64,000 bases of DNA from Murimonas intestini (GTDB taxonomy: Bacteria > Bacillota > Clostridia > Lachnospirales > Lachnospiraceae), in contig QGGY01000008.1 in the NCBI GenBank assembly GCA_003148945.1, forward strand, positions 186,001 through 250,000, written 5' to 3'. This document shows positions 8,814-16,206 of the stretch, piece by piece (positions within the stretch are counted from its first letter, which is position 1; the number at the start of each line of letters is the position of its first letter). The notes beneath the pieces are model-generated. The model was not told the DNA's origin and ran no database searches. It worked only from the letters and a program-made list of their open reading frames with translations. The translations under genes and the position numbers were made by a program.

Positions 8814-8863
8814 GGCTTCACAGCTCCTTTACCACATTTATTTTTCAGTTAATTTTTAACTGT

Positions 8864-10540
8864 TTAATCGATCTCAAATTGCTCTACCATGCTCTTTAAC
8901 AGCTGAGCCTGGGCGGACAGCTCTTCACTTGCGGCAGCGCTCTCCTCAGAAGTAGCAGAATTCCCCTGCACGATCTCTGAGATCAGCTCTATACTTTTCC
9001 TGACCTGTGTAACAGCATCCGCCTGCTGGACCGATGCCTCTGATATGCGGTCGGCCATGCCGTTGACATCCTGCATGCCGTCCACAGCCTTCATAAGTGA
9101 CTGGGCCGTCTCATCCGCAGTGAGCATCCCTTCGCTGACAGCAGCAGAAGTCTTGGCCGCCAGCTCTGCAGTCATCTTAGATGCACTGCTGGTCTTGGCC
9201 GCCAGCCTCCTGACCTCATTTGCGACTACAGCAAATCCCCTGCCCGCTTCTCCGGCTCTTGCCGCCTCAACAGATGCATTCAGCGCCAGTATATTAGTCT
9301 GGAAGGCAATATCCTCTATCTCCTTCACGATTCCTGATATCTCATCAGAATTACTCTTTATCTCCCCTATCATGTGTATCATTTCTTTCATCCTCTGGTT
9401 GCTGTCCAGCACCTGGCCGCCCACCGCATCTGTCAGCTGGCTGGATTTCACTGCATTGTCCGCATTCTCCTTTACGCTGTCAGATATCTCATTGATACTG
9501 GCTGCCAGTTCCTCAATTGAGCCTGCCTGCTCTGAGGCTCCCTGGGAGAGCAGCTGGGCACTGTTTGACATCTGTTCAGCGCCGCCTGCCACCTGCTCAG
9601 CGCTGCTGCTGATCTGCTGAAGAGATGTGCGCAGCAGCTGGGCTATACGCTCCATTGCTTCCTTCAGAGCGACAAAATCACCCCGGAATTTAACATTTGT
9701 TGTATAATTCAGCTTTCCGCTTCCTATGGCTATAAGGCCCTCTTTTATTTCTGTGACATATGTATTCAAGGCTTCTGTTGTGTTTCTGATATTATCTGCA
9801 AGCTCTCCCAGCTCATTTTTAGATCTGAATGCCAGCCCTGTTTTAAGATCCCCCATGGATATCTTTCTCGCCGCCTTCTGGATCTCTATAATAGGATGCG
9901 TAAGAGATCTTGTGATCAGCATCCATATGACTGTTGTCACCAGGATAACAAGAACAGCCAGCACGATGATCAGTGTCACGATCCTGCTTTCAACACCGTG
10001 CGCCTCCTCCAGGTACTTATCAGCTGATACTGCAGCCTGCTGGCTGATCTCTTTTAAAGACGCCCTGGCTGCCTTGGCTTTTACCTCATATTCTTCCTCA
10101 TAAACCCTAAAAGCTTCTGCATTATTATTTGCTGCCAGAAGCTCTAAAACCTTATCCCGGGACGGCTTTAATTCATTCAGCTGGACCTTAAGAGCCTCTA
10201 CCGTATCCTTCGTATCTACAGATTTCTCCATTAATACCAGGATACCATCTTCCACAGTCTTGACAAATTCATGTGCTTCCTCCAGATAATCCTTATCAGC
10301 ATCATCACTTCTTGTCATCATGGCAAGCATGTTCCTGCCAACTCCCTGTATAGCCGCCCTCATGTCCTTCGTTGTACTTACGATCTGATACGGGCTGTCA
10401 TAAAAACCCTGAAAAGAGCCTGACATGCTCTCCACAGCCACAACTGCCGATACCACAGTCACTATATACAATAAAACAATAACAGCAAAAGCCATAAACA
10501 GCTTGCTGCCCACTTTCAGATCTTTCACTTTCCCCTTCAT
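8864..10540 (-). CDS. Methyl-accepting chemotaxis protein
   Basis: This 558-residue receptor has a short cytoplasmic start, TM1 at about 14-36, an extracytoplasmic four-helix-bundle type sensor (about 37-188), TM2 (about 189-212), HAMP (about 213-265) and a long signalling coiled coil. The hairpin tip that contacts CheA and CheW is conserved ([20 protein letters not shown], then a [12 protein letters not shown] stretch). It ends MVEQFEID without the CheR-tethering pentapeptide known in enterobacteria. It is the only receptor in the operon and sits exactly between the two CheY-CheC-CheD cassettes. The ligand is unknown. Confidence 0.95.
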   Translation of the reverse strand: MKGKVKDLKVGSKLFMAFAVIVLLYIVTVVSAVVAVESMSGSFQGFYDSPYQIVSTTKDMRAAIQGVGRNMLAMMTRSDDADKDYLEEAHEFVKTVEDGILVLMEKSVDTKDTVEALKVQLNELKPSRDKVLELLAANNNAEAFRVYEEEYEVKAKAARASLKEISQQAAVSADKYLEEAHGVESRIVTLIIVLAVLVILVTTVIWMLITRSLTHPIIEIQKAARKISMGDLKTGLAFRSKNELGELADNIRNTTEALNTYVTEIKEGLIAIGSGKLNYTTNVKFRGDFVALKEAMERIAQLLRTSLQQISSSAEQVAGGAEQMSNSAQLLSQGASEQAGSIEELAASINEISDSVKENADNAVKSSQLTDAVGGQVLDSNQRMKEMIHMIGEIKSNSDEISGIVKEIEDIAFQTNILALNASVEAARAGEAGRGFAVVANEVRRLAAKTSSASKMTAELAAKTSAAVSEGMLTADETAQSLMKAVDGMQDVNGMADRISEASVQQADAVTQVRKSIELISEIVQGNSATSEESAAASEELSAQAQLLKSMVEQFEID

Positions 10541-10575
10541 CTGCTCACTGACCTTTCACGTACTTATCCCAGTAC

Positions 10576-11064
10576 TTATATATAATACTTGTGTTTATTC
10601 ACCAGTTCTATCTCAACATTTCCATCCTGCATCCGGAACCTGACTGTCCTGCCAAAATTGTTGCCCGTATCCTCAGCTTTTATGGGGATCTGATGCTCCT
10701 TCAGCCACTCCCTTACAGCCGCCACATTCCGGCGCCCTATATTCTCCTGCTCCCGCCCATTAGCAAACCGGAATATCTGGGCACCGCCGATGACCTTGGC
10801 CCACAGCTTTTCTCTCTCCGCTCCCAGCTGCTCTACCTCTTTTGTAAGACATTCAAGAGCCGTGTCCACATACTTTAATTTTTCATCTGCCAGAAGCTTC
10901 ATGTCTGTCCTGCTGTCCGGGAAGAGGGTGTAGACCATTCCTCCCGCCCTGCTGCCTTCATCGTACAGGCATACAGCTACGCCTGATCCCAGCGCTTTTG
11001 CCATAATCTCATCTTCATCTCTTCCCACAGCGAGATTATTCGGCCTTATCTGATACAAATTCAT
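10576..11064 (-). CDS. CheD paralogue lacking catalytic residues (copy 2)
   Basis: The start at 11064 overlaps the cheC stop as ATGA, with GGAGG upstream. The 162-residue protein aligns with CheD copy 1 without gaps through the active site. All three catalytic positions are changed: Thr22 is Ala, Cys28 is Gly (ALGSGVAVCLYD) and His45 is Tyr (GMVYTLFP). The Cys change is read from the codon GGC where copy 1 has TGC. The rest of the fold is well kept, including IGRRNVAAV and DTGNNFGRTV. It therefore cannot deamidate receptors by the known mechanism. A retained role as a binding partner of the adjacent CheC is likely, by inference. Confidence 0.92.
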   Translation of the reverse strand: MNLYQIRPNNLAVGRDEDEIMAKALGSGVAVCLYDEGSRAGGMVYTLFPDSRTDMKLLADEKLKYVDTALECLTKEVEQLGAEREKLWAKVIGGAQIFRFANGREQENIGRRNVAAVREWLKEHQIPIKAEDTGNNFGRTVRFRMQDGNVEIELVNKHKYYI

Positions 11065-11672
11065 ACCTCCACCCCCAATGACTTCAGAAATCCTACTGTT
11101 GACTCCTGATACATCATAAAACACAAATGGCTGGCCTTTTTCTCATCCTGTCCGTAAAAACCGCTCTCCACACAGACTATGTATTTCCCCCTGCCTGATG
11201 TCCAACCGGCCGGCTCTGTAACTACCGCGCCTGCCATATCCACAGATACCGCAGGCGCATGTATCTCTATCTTTTTATCCGTATAGCTTGAGATCGCCGT
11301 AAAGTACGCAGACGTCATAATGTTAGCTATCTCCTTCATAACTGAAAGCTTCTCCTCGTCCAGATCCTGCAGCCTGGCTTTCGTCCCCTGAAGGGATTCA
11401 AATATATCTGAAACAAAATCCTGTTTCCAGACAAAAAGCAGCAGTCCCGATATCTCACCGCACACAGGAAATAAAAGTCCCAGGACTCTCTCATCATCCT
11501 GGCCCAGTATCTCCATAAGCCTGTCATAATCCAGCAGCATTACATTGGGAAATATCTCATTTATGGGCCTTCCGATCATATTGGACAGGGCTGTGACTGC
11601 ACTTCCTGTCCCTATATTTCCCATCTCCAGGAATATGTCTGTTGCCTCTTCTTCCATAGTATCTTTCTTCAC
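11061..11672 (-). CDS. cheC: CheY-P phosphatase CheC (copy 2)
   Basis: This is a second CheC-family protein of 203 residues with both catalytic pairs intact: Glu16 and Asn19 in LEMGNIGTGSAV, and ExxN in MKEIANIMTSAYF. It overlaps the start of the dead CheD by four bases and follows the second CheY. It is clearly diverged from copy 1, so the duplication is old. Like copy 1 it lacks a FliN domain. Confidence 0.93.
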   Translation of the reverse strand: MKKDTMEEEATDIFLEMGNIGTGSAVTALSNMIGRPINEIFPNVMLLDYDRLMEILGQDDERVLGLLFPVCGEISGLLLFVWKQDFVSDIFESLQGTKARLQDLDEEKLSVMKEIANIMTSAYFTAISSYTDKKIEIHAPAVSVDMAGAVVTEPAGWTSGRGKYIVCVESGFYGQDEKKASHLCFMMYQESTVGFLKSLGVEV

Positions 11673-11691
11673 AGCTTTCCCACCTTCCGGT

Positions 11692-12051
11692 CTACAGGTA
11701 TTTTTTAATGATTCCAGCCAGATTTGTACTCTTGAACGGCTTTGTAATATAGTCAGAAGCTCCTTTTCTGACCGCCTGCTCTATTGTCTTTTCCTGCCCT
11801 ATCGCAGAACACATGATCACAACAGCCTCAGGATCTATTTTCATTATCTCATCCAGCACATCCAGACCGGATTTGCCCGGCATAGTAATATCCAGCAGAA
11901 CGATACCGGGCCTGGACTCCCTGTAGATCCTTATCGCCTCATCCCCGTCGGCAGCCTCCAGCAGGTTTTCAAACCCGCATTCATTCAGTGCTGTCCTGAT
12001 GACTCTTCTCATGAAAAGTGCGTCATCTACAAATAATATCTGTACATCCAT
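11692..12051 (-). CDS. cheY: CheY response regulator (copy 2)
   Basis: This is a 119-residue receiver domain starting MDVQILFVDDALFM. The longer frame to 12087 is only the cheR end read in another frame. The phosphoacceptor Asp is in GIVLLDITMP, the switch Ser in VVIMCSAIG, and Lys in YITKPF. It overlaps the end of cheR by a few codons. It is the first gene of the second cassette and presumably the substrate of the neighbouring CheC. Confidence 0.92.
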   Translation of the reverse strand: MDVQILFVDDALFMRRVIRTALNECGFENLLEAADGDEAIRIYRESRPGIVLLDITMPGKSGLDVLDEIMKIDPEAVVIMCSAIGQEKTIEQAVRKGASDYITKPFKSTNLAGIIKKYL

Positions 12052-12058
12052 ATTTCTC

Positions 12059-12868
12059 TTATTCCTTTCTGTACGCAGCTGAACCAACGTAATTTAATGA
12101 TGTCTCATCCTTGGGAAGAAGCTCTGAGTGCCCCACCAGCAGATATCCCCCCGGCCGCAGGCTTTTTTCCAGTTCCCTTACAAGCCTTCTCTTATCAGCA
12201 GTGTCAAAATAGATCATCACATTCCTGCATAATATCAGGTCAAACTGTTCCTTTTCCTGCACATAATCCTTCAGATTCTGTTTCCTGAACCTGACAGGCG
12301 TCCTGAGCGCTTCCTTTATCTGAAAGGTCTGGTCCTGCCCGACTGTACAGTACCGCTCTCTCCATGCAGGCGGGATGCTCTCCAGCTCCTTCAGCTTATA
12401 GATGCCGCTCTGTGCCTGCTTCAGCACAGGCTCTGAGATATCAGTTGCCAGCATCATGACTACGGGCATCCAGCTGCCTGTCTTTCTGTATTCCTCCAGC
12501 GTCATCTCCAGCGTGTAGCATTCCTGACCCGTTGAACATCCCGCACACCACACAGAATACACCGAAGGCATCTGTTTCCTGCTGACCTCCGGCAGTATCA
12601 CATCCCTGATCAGCTCAAAATGCTTAAATTCCCTCATAAAATATGTATAATGGGTGGTGAGACGGCTTATCATATCCTCAGCCATTTTCCCCGACCTGTC
12701 TCTTGAGATCATTACCAGGTACTCGCTGAATGAAGAAACGTGATGCTTTTCCAACTCGCCCTTCAGACGGCATTCCACAAGCACTCTCTTTTTTTCCAGG
12801 TTCAGCCCATATTTTTCCTTTGCATACTGCACAATATACTCAAATTCCCTGTCTTCCAGTCTTATCAC
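12059..12868 (-). CDS. cheR: Chemotaxis protein methyltransferase CheR
   Basis: An all-helical N-terminal domain is followed by a SAM-dependent methyltransferase domain. Seen motifs are TTHYTYFMREFKHF, the SAM loop WCAGCSTGQECYTL, and FDLILCRNVMIYFD. It methylates receptor glutamates. The start is GTG with GGGAGGA upstream and overlaps the CheW-like gene before it by 29 bases. No CheB methylesterase is present in the operon, so methyl groups must be removed by an enzyme encoded elsewhere or not at all. Confidence 0.95.
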   Translation of the reverse strand: MIRLEDREFEYIVQYAKEKYGLNLEKKRVLVECRLKGELEKHHVSSFSEYLVMISRDRSGKMAEDMISRLTTHYTYFMREFKHFELIRDVILPEVSRKQMPSVYSVWCAGCSTGQECYTLEMTLEEYRKTGSWMPVVMMLATDISEPVLKQAQSGIYKLKELESIPPAWRERYCTVGQDQTFQIKEALRTPVRFRKQNLKDYVQEKEQFDLILCRNVMIYFDTADKRRLVRELEKSLRPGGYLLVGHSELLPKDETSLNYVGSAAYRKE

Positions 12869-13274
12869 ACTTATTTCCTCCCAGGATCCATCTCAGATGC
12901 TCGGGGATCTGCTCTTCATATTCGCAGGTCAGAACCTTCTTTTCCTCTGATATTTCATCTGCAGCTATCCCTGCACATCCCTGCTGCCCCCGCAGTATGA
13001 CGCCGCATCTGATATCCCTCTGGCCTTTATTGCTGCAGGCCTCATCCGACAATTGGTAATATGGTACCACACACCTCCCATACATGCCAATTCCAATTAT
13101 TTCCTCTCTTGACTCCGGTATATCCGCCACCACCGGGGAAGATATAACAGCCTCCACCAGCTCTACCGGGAGCAGGCTGCTCCTTCCCCCGCTGCGTATC
13201 TCTATGCAGAGTATCTCCTGATTGTCTTCATATTTTTCATCTGCCGCCGGCTGCAGCTGTTCATTTATTTCCAT
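12840..13274 (-). CDS. CheW-like domain protein (second)
   Basis: This is a 144-residue protein made of one CheW-like domain (IEIRSGGRSSLLPVELVEAV, then an IGIGMYGRCVVPYYQL strand pair) with an acidic N-terminal tail. It is shorter and more divergent than the terminal CheW and may bind a subset of receptors or a different partner. It overlaps cheR (29 bases) and the GGDEF-EAL gene (10 bases), so translation is coupled on both sides. Confidence 0.8.
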   Translation of the reverse strand: MEINEQLQPAADEKYEDNQEILCIEIRSGGRSSLLPVELVEAVISSPVVADIPESREEIIGIGMYGRCVVPYYQLSDEACSNKGQRDIRCGVILRGQQGCAGIAADEISEEKKVLTCEYEEQIPEHLRWILGGNKCDKTGRQGI

Positions 13275-15634
13275 AGCTTTGCCTCGTGCACCGCTAACGG
13301 CGCCGGTCTTGCGTACAGATAGCCCTGGGCAATATCGCAGCCGATCTCCTTTAAGAACTGTTCGTGTTCTTCTGTCTCGATCCCCTCGGATACTACTTCT
13401 ATCTGCAGTTCCCTTGTCATCTGAATCACATAGGAGATAATTATCTTCTCCCTTTCTGTCATCTTTTTCTGGAAGAAGGACTGGTCCAGCTTAATGATAT
13501 CTACAGGGATATCCTTCAGCATACTCAGTGAAGAAAATCCTGTCCCAAAGTCATCCATAGACAGCACAAATCCTTTTTCCTTTATTTTTACCGCGGATTC
13601 CATTATAACCTCCGGATCATCCAGGAATGCGCTCTCTGTCAGCTCCAGCTCTATATAATCCACAGGCACTCCATATTTCCGGCATACGCTCTCCAGATGC
13701 TCCAGGAAATGTTTTTCCCTTATATGGATACGTGACAGATTGACCGCAACCGGATATACTTTTCTGCCTGACCTCATCCAGCCCTGGATCTCCCTGCATA
13801 CCTGTTCGAACACATACATGTCCAGTTCCGAGATGAATCCATTCTGCTCAAACAGCGGTATAAACTCTCCCGGCATGATCAGGGCCTCCCCCGGAGGCTG
13901 CCACCTGGCCAGTGCCTCCAGACTGATATATTCCCCTGTGCGGATATCCACCCGGGGCTGATAGTATACTAAAAATTCCCCGCTCTCCAAAGCCTTCTTC
14001 ATCCTGGAGGCAATATATTTCTCCCTGTCCCGGCGCTGCTGCATCTCTCTGTTAAAAAAGCTGCTGCTGCTCTTATGGTAATCCTTTATAGACTTTCTGA
14101 CCATATCAGCGCACTCGATCATCTCCTGGATCTCCATGCTGCCGTCCTCTTCAGCGCAGATCCCTGCCATACAGATAAATGAAAACACCAGTCCAAGCCT
14201 GGCAGATAAACGCTCCACATGGTTCAGGAGCCTTCCCACCCTTGCCTCCAGCTCAGACGTTTCCCTGTAGTAGAACAGCAGAACAAAAGTGTCCGCCTCT
14301 ATCCTGGCATAACACTCGTCCTTCTCTATAAACATTCCCAGAAGATTGCTTATCTCAATCAGGACCGCATTCCCCATGTCATAGCCGAACTCCTGATTTA
14401 TTACTTTAAAATTCTTCAGGTCAAATGTGACCACAGCCCTTTTCATCCCCTGCTTACGGGGCTTTTTTGCGGCTTCCATGATAAATTTATTTTTGTTCCA
14501 GGATTCCGTAAGAAGATCCCTGTATGTAACGTGCTGTGAATATTCTAGGGATCTCACCCTCAGTATACTGGCGGCTATCAATTTCCCGGCCATAAGAAAG
14601 GTGGTGATTTCTCTTTTTGTCCACAGCCTCTCTTCCTTCATATCGCAGATGCTGATATATCCCCTGAACTCTCCCTGCTCCAGAACAGAGCTCTGCATCA
14701 GGGCTTTTGTGCCGTAAACCTTCTCACGCTCAGCTATGACCCGGTTTTCCTTTTCCAGCTCTGTAAGGCTGTTGCACACGTAAAGTCCCCGCTCATCAAA
14801 ATTACGGCTGAAGGCCTTCACAAAAAAGGTGGGGATACGGAAAAGATTATCATTTTTTACCCTCAGGTTGTTTGTGTGATATTCGTATGCAGTCTCAAAA
14901 TATTTCCTGTCTGTGGACAATTCCATGACGCATGCCCTGTCAGCCTGGAAATACAGGCACAGCCTCTCCATTGACATCTCAATCCCCACTGCCGCATCCT
15001 CACACAGAAACAGCATGTCTGTAAGTTCAGTTATAAACTCGATATCTGTCTCGCCCCCGAAAACATCATAGGGCGCGATCCTGCCAATCTCCACTGACCC
15101 GGCATCCGGCTCTTCTAAGAAGCTGCTTTCAGCTATGGCCTTTACATATTCTCCCTTCTCAGCGGCACATTTTACGGCATATCCCGCAGCCCTGACAAGA
15201 GTACTGTATTCTCTTATCTCTCCCCGGCACCACACGGCCCCGGTCCTGATATTCACGCCGTTTTTCTCATCCTCAAAAAATCTGATCCGCCTGAGGCCGG
15301 CACACAGCTCCTCCGCTCTCTCAGAAGCTTCTTTTACAGACCTGCATCCAAGCTCATACACGATAAAAGCATTTTCCCCCGCCCTGGCGGTGACATCAGG
15401 CCTTCTGTACAATTTTTCCAACAGAAAGGCGACCTGCCGCAGTACTGAATTCCCTGTCTCAAGACTGGCCCTTTCCTTAAAATTCTCCCAGCCCTCCAGG
15501 TAAATCATATAAAGCACGTCGCCCTCATATTCTTTTCCGTCTCTTGAATAATCCTCTATCAGTTCTTTCGCGGCGTCTTCTGTCCATAGTTTTGTCAGAG
15601 GATCGATCCCCCGGCATACTCTGTCATCCCACAT
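13265..15634 (-). CDS. GGDEF-GAF-GGDEF-EAL c-di-GMP phosphodiesterase
   Basis: The order in 789 residues is a degenerate GGDEF (about 1-175, active site reading RAGENAF), a GAF-like sensor (about 190-355), a second degenerate GGDEF (about 365-510, RIEADTF) and an EAL domain (about 530-785). The EAL domain has intact signatures EALARW, ELTESAF, DDFGTGFSSL, KLDQSFF, EGIET and QGYLYARP. Both cyclase sites lack the metal and nucleotide residues, so the protein should only degrade c-di-GMP, with the GGDEF domains possibly acting as GTP or regulatory modules. It opposes the REC-GGDEF cyclase of the same operon. There are no membrane segments. Confidence 0.9.
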   Translation of the reverse strand: MWDDRVCRGIDPLTKLWTEDAAKELIEDYSRDGKEYEGDVLYMIYLEGWENFKERASLETGNSVLRQVAFLLEKLYRRPDVTARAGENAFIVYELGCRSVKEASERAEELCAGLRRIRFFEDEKNGVNIRTGAVWCRGEIREYSTLVRAAGYAVKCAAEKGEYVKAIAESSFLEEPDAGSVEIGRIAPYDVFGGETDIEFITELTDMLFLCEDAAVGIEMSMERLCLYFQADRACVMELSTDRKYFETAYEYHTNNLRVKNDNLFRIPTFFVKAFSRNFDERGLYVCNSLTELEKENRVIAEREKVYGTKALMQSSVLEQGEFRGYISICDMKEERLWTKREITTFLMAGKLIAASILRVRSLEYSQHVTYRDLLTESWNKNKFIMEAAKKPRKQGMKRAVVTFDLKNFKVINQEFGYDMGNAVLIEISNLLGMFIEKDECYARIEADTFVLLFYYRETSELEARVGRLLNHVERLSARLGLVFSFICMAGICAEEDGSMEIQEMIECADMVRKSIKDYHKSSSSFFNREMQQRRDREKYIASRMKKALESGEFLVYYQPRVDIRTGEYISLEALARWQPPGEALIMPGEFIPLFEQNGFISELDMYVFEQVCREIQGWMRSGRKVYPVAVNLSRIHIREKHFLEHLESVCRKYGVPVDYIELELTESAFLDDPEVIMESAVKIKEKGFVLSMDDFGTGFSSLSMLKDIPVDIIKLDQSFFQKKMTEREKIIISYVIQMTRELQIEVVSEGIETEEHEQFLKEIGCDIAQGYLYARPAPLAVHEAKLWK

Positions 15635-15677
15635 GTTATTACTCTCTTTTCATTGATTTAAATCTGCCGGCATATCC

Positions 15678-16085
15678 TCAGAACCAGTAATCCGGCTCAC
15701 TTGAGGAGACCCTCTCATACAGTGACGGCACATCTATATAATACATAGCCGGCGGTTCCGGATTTCCCGTCCAGACCACCCCAGCCAGATAATTGTTCTT
15801 TTCCCACAGTGCGGGGCCTTCCAGTGACAGTATATCCCCATCACTGATATTCACCACATCCACTACCCTATCGGACACGATCCCGAACCTGCAGCTGTCT
15901 GTGTGCATGAGCAGCGCATAGCTGCTTCTGCCCCCGTTTTTCTTCAGGCCGCATATCCCTGCAAAATCATACACGGGTATATTCTGGCTGCTTACGCTGC
16001 CCGCCCTGTCTATCACATCAACATATTCCATTAATACCAGGAAATTTATTTTTCCTGCCTGAAACAATATATATGGAGTTTCCAT
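15678..16085 (-). CDS. CheW-like domain protein (third), first gene of the che operon
   Basis: This is a 135-residue CheW-like domain (PYILFQAGKINFLVLMEYV, VYDFAGICGL, FGIVSDRVVDVV), with AGGAGAT before the ATG. It is the promoter-proximal gene. The Pro/Glu-rich C-terminal end and low similarity to the other two copies suggest a specialised adaptor. Three CheW-type proteins with one CheA and one MCP is unusual for a single operon. Confidence 0.78.
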   Translation of the reverse strand: METPYILFQAGKINFLVLMEYVDVIDRAGSVSSQNIPVYDFAGICGLKKNGGRSSYALLMHTDSCRFGIVSDRVVDVVNISDGDILSLEGPALWEKNNYLAGVVWTGNPEPPAMYYIDVPSLYERVSSSEPDYWF

Positions 16086-16125
16086 TCTTATCTCCTGTAT
16101 CCGCAGCTAATAATGTATTACTCCT

Positions 16126-16154
16126 AGTTTACTAAATTAAGAGAAGAAATGCAA
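16126..16154 (-). promoter_or_regulatory. Candidate housekeeping promoter of the che operon
   Basis: On the minus strand TTGCAT (16149-16154), a 17-base spacer and TAAACT (16126-16131) lie about 40 bases upstream of the first gene. I see no flagellar sigma-28 type box (TAAA-N15-GCCGATAA) here. This is in keeping with a non-flagellar or constitutive operon. Confidence 0.5.
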
Positions 16155-16169
16155 GGCTAATACAAACAA

Positions 16170-16200
16170 AAGGCCGGCCCTTTTATCCGGACCGGCTTTT
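16170..16200. terminator. Terminator between the GH112 gene and the che operon
   Basis: A GC-rich stem (GCCGGCCC at 16173-16180 against GGACCGGC at 16189-16196, one mismatch) is flanked by TTTTT on the plus side and by AAAA, read as TTTT on the minus strand. It ends the sugar operon and isolates the che promoter. Confidence 0.7.
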
Positions 16201-16206
16201 TATAGC

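Noticed and set aside
8848-8864. CAGTTAATTTTTAACTG as a terminator between the MCP and cheY
   Set aside because: The stem is short and AT-rich and neither side has a T-run in the right place; the genes appear to be one operon.
10576-11064. Pseudogene call for the second CheD
   Set aside because: The frame, length, start overlap and non-catalytic motifs are intact, so it is more likely a working non-enzymatic paralogue.
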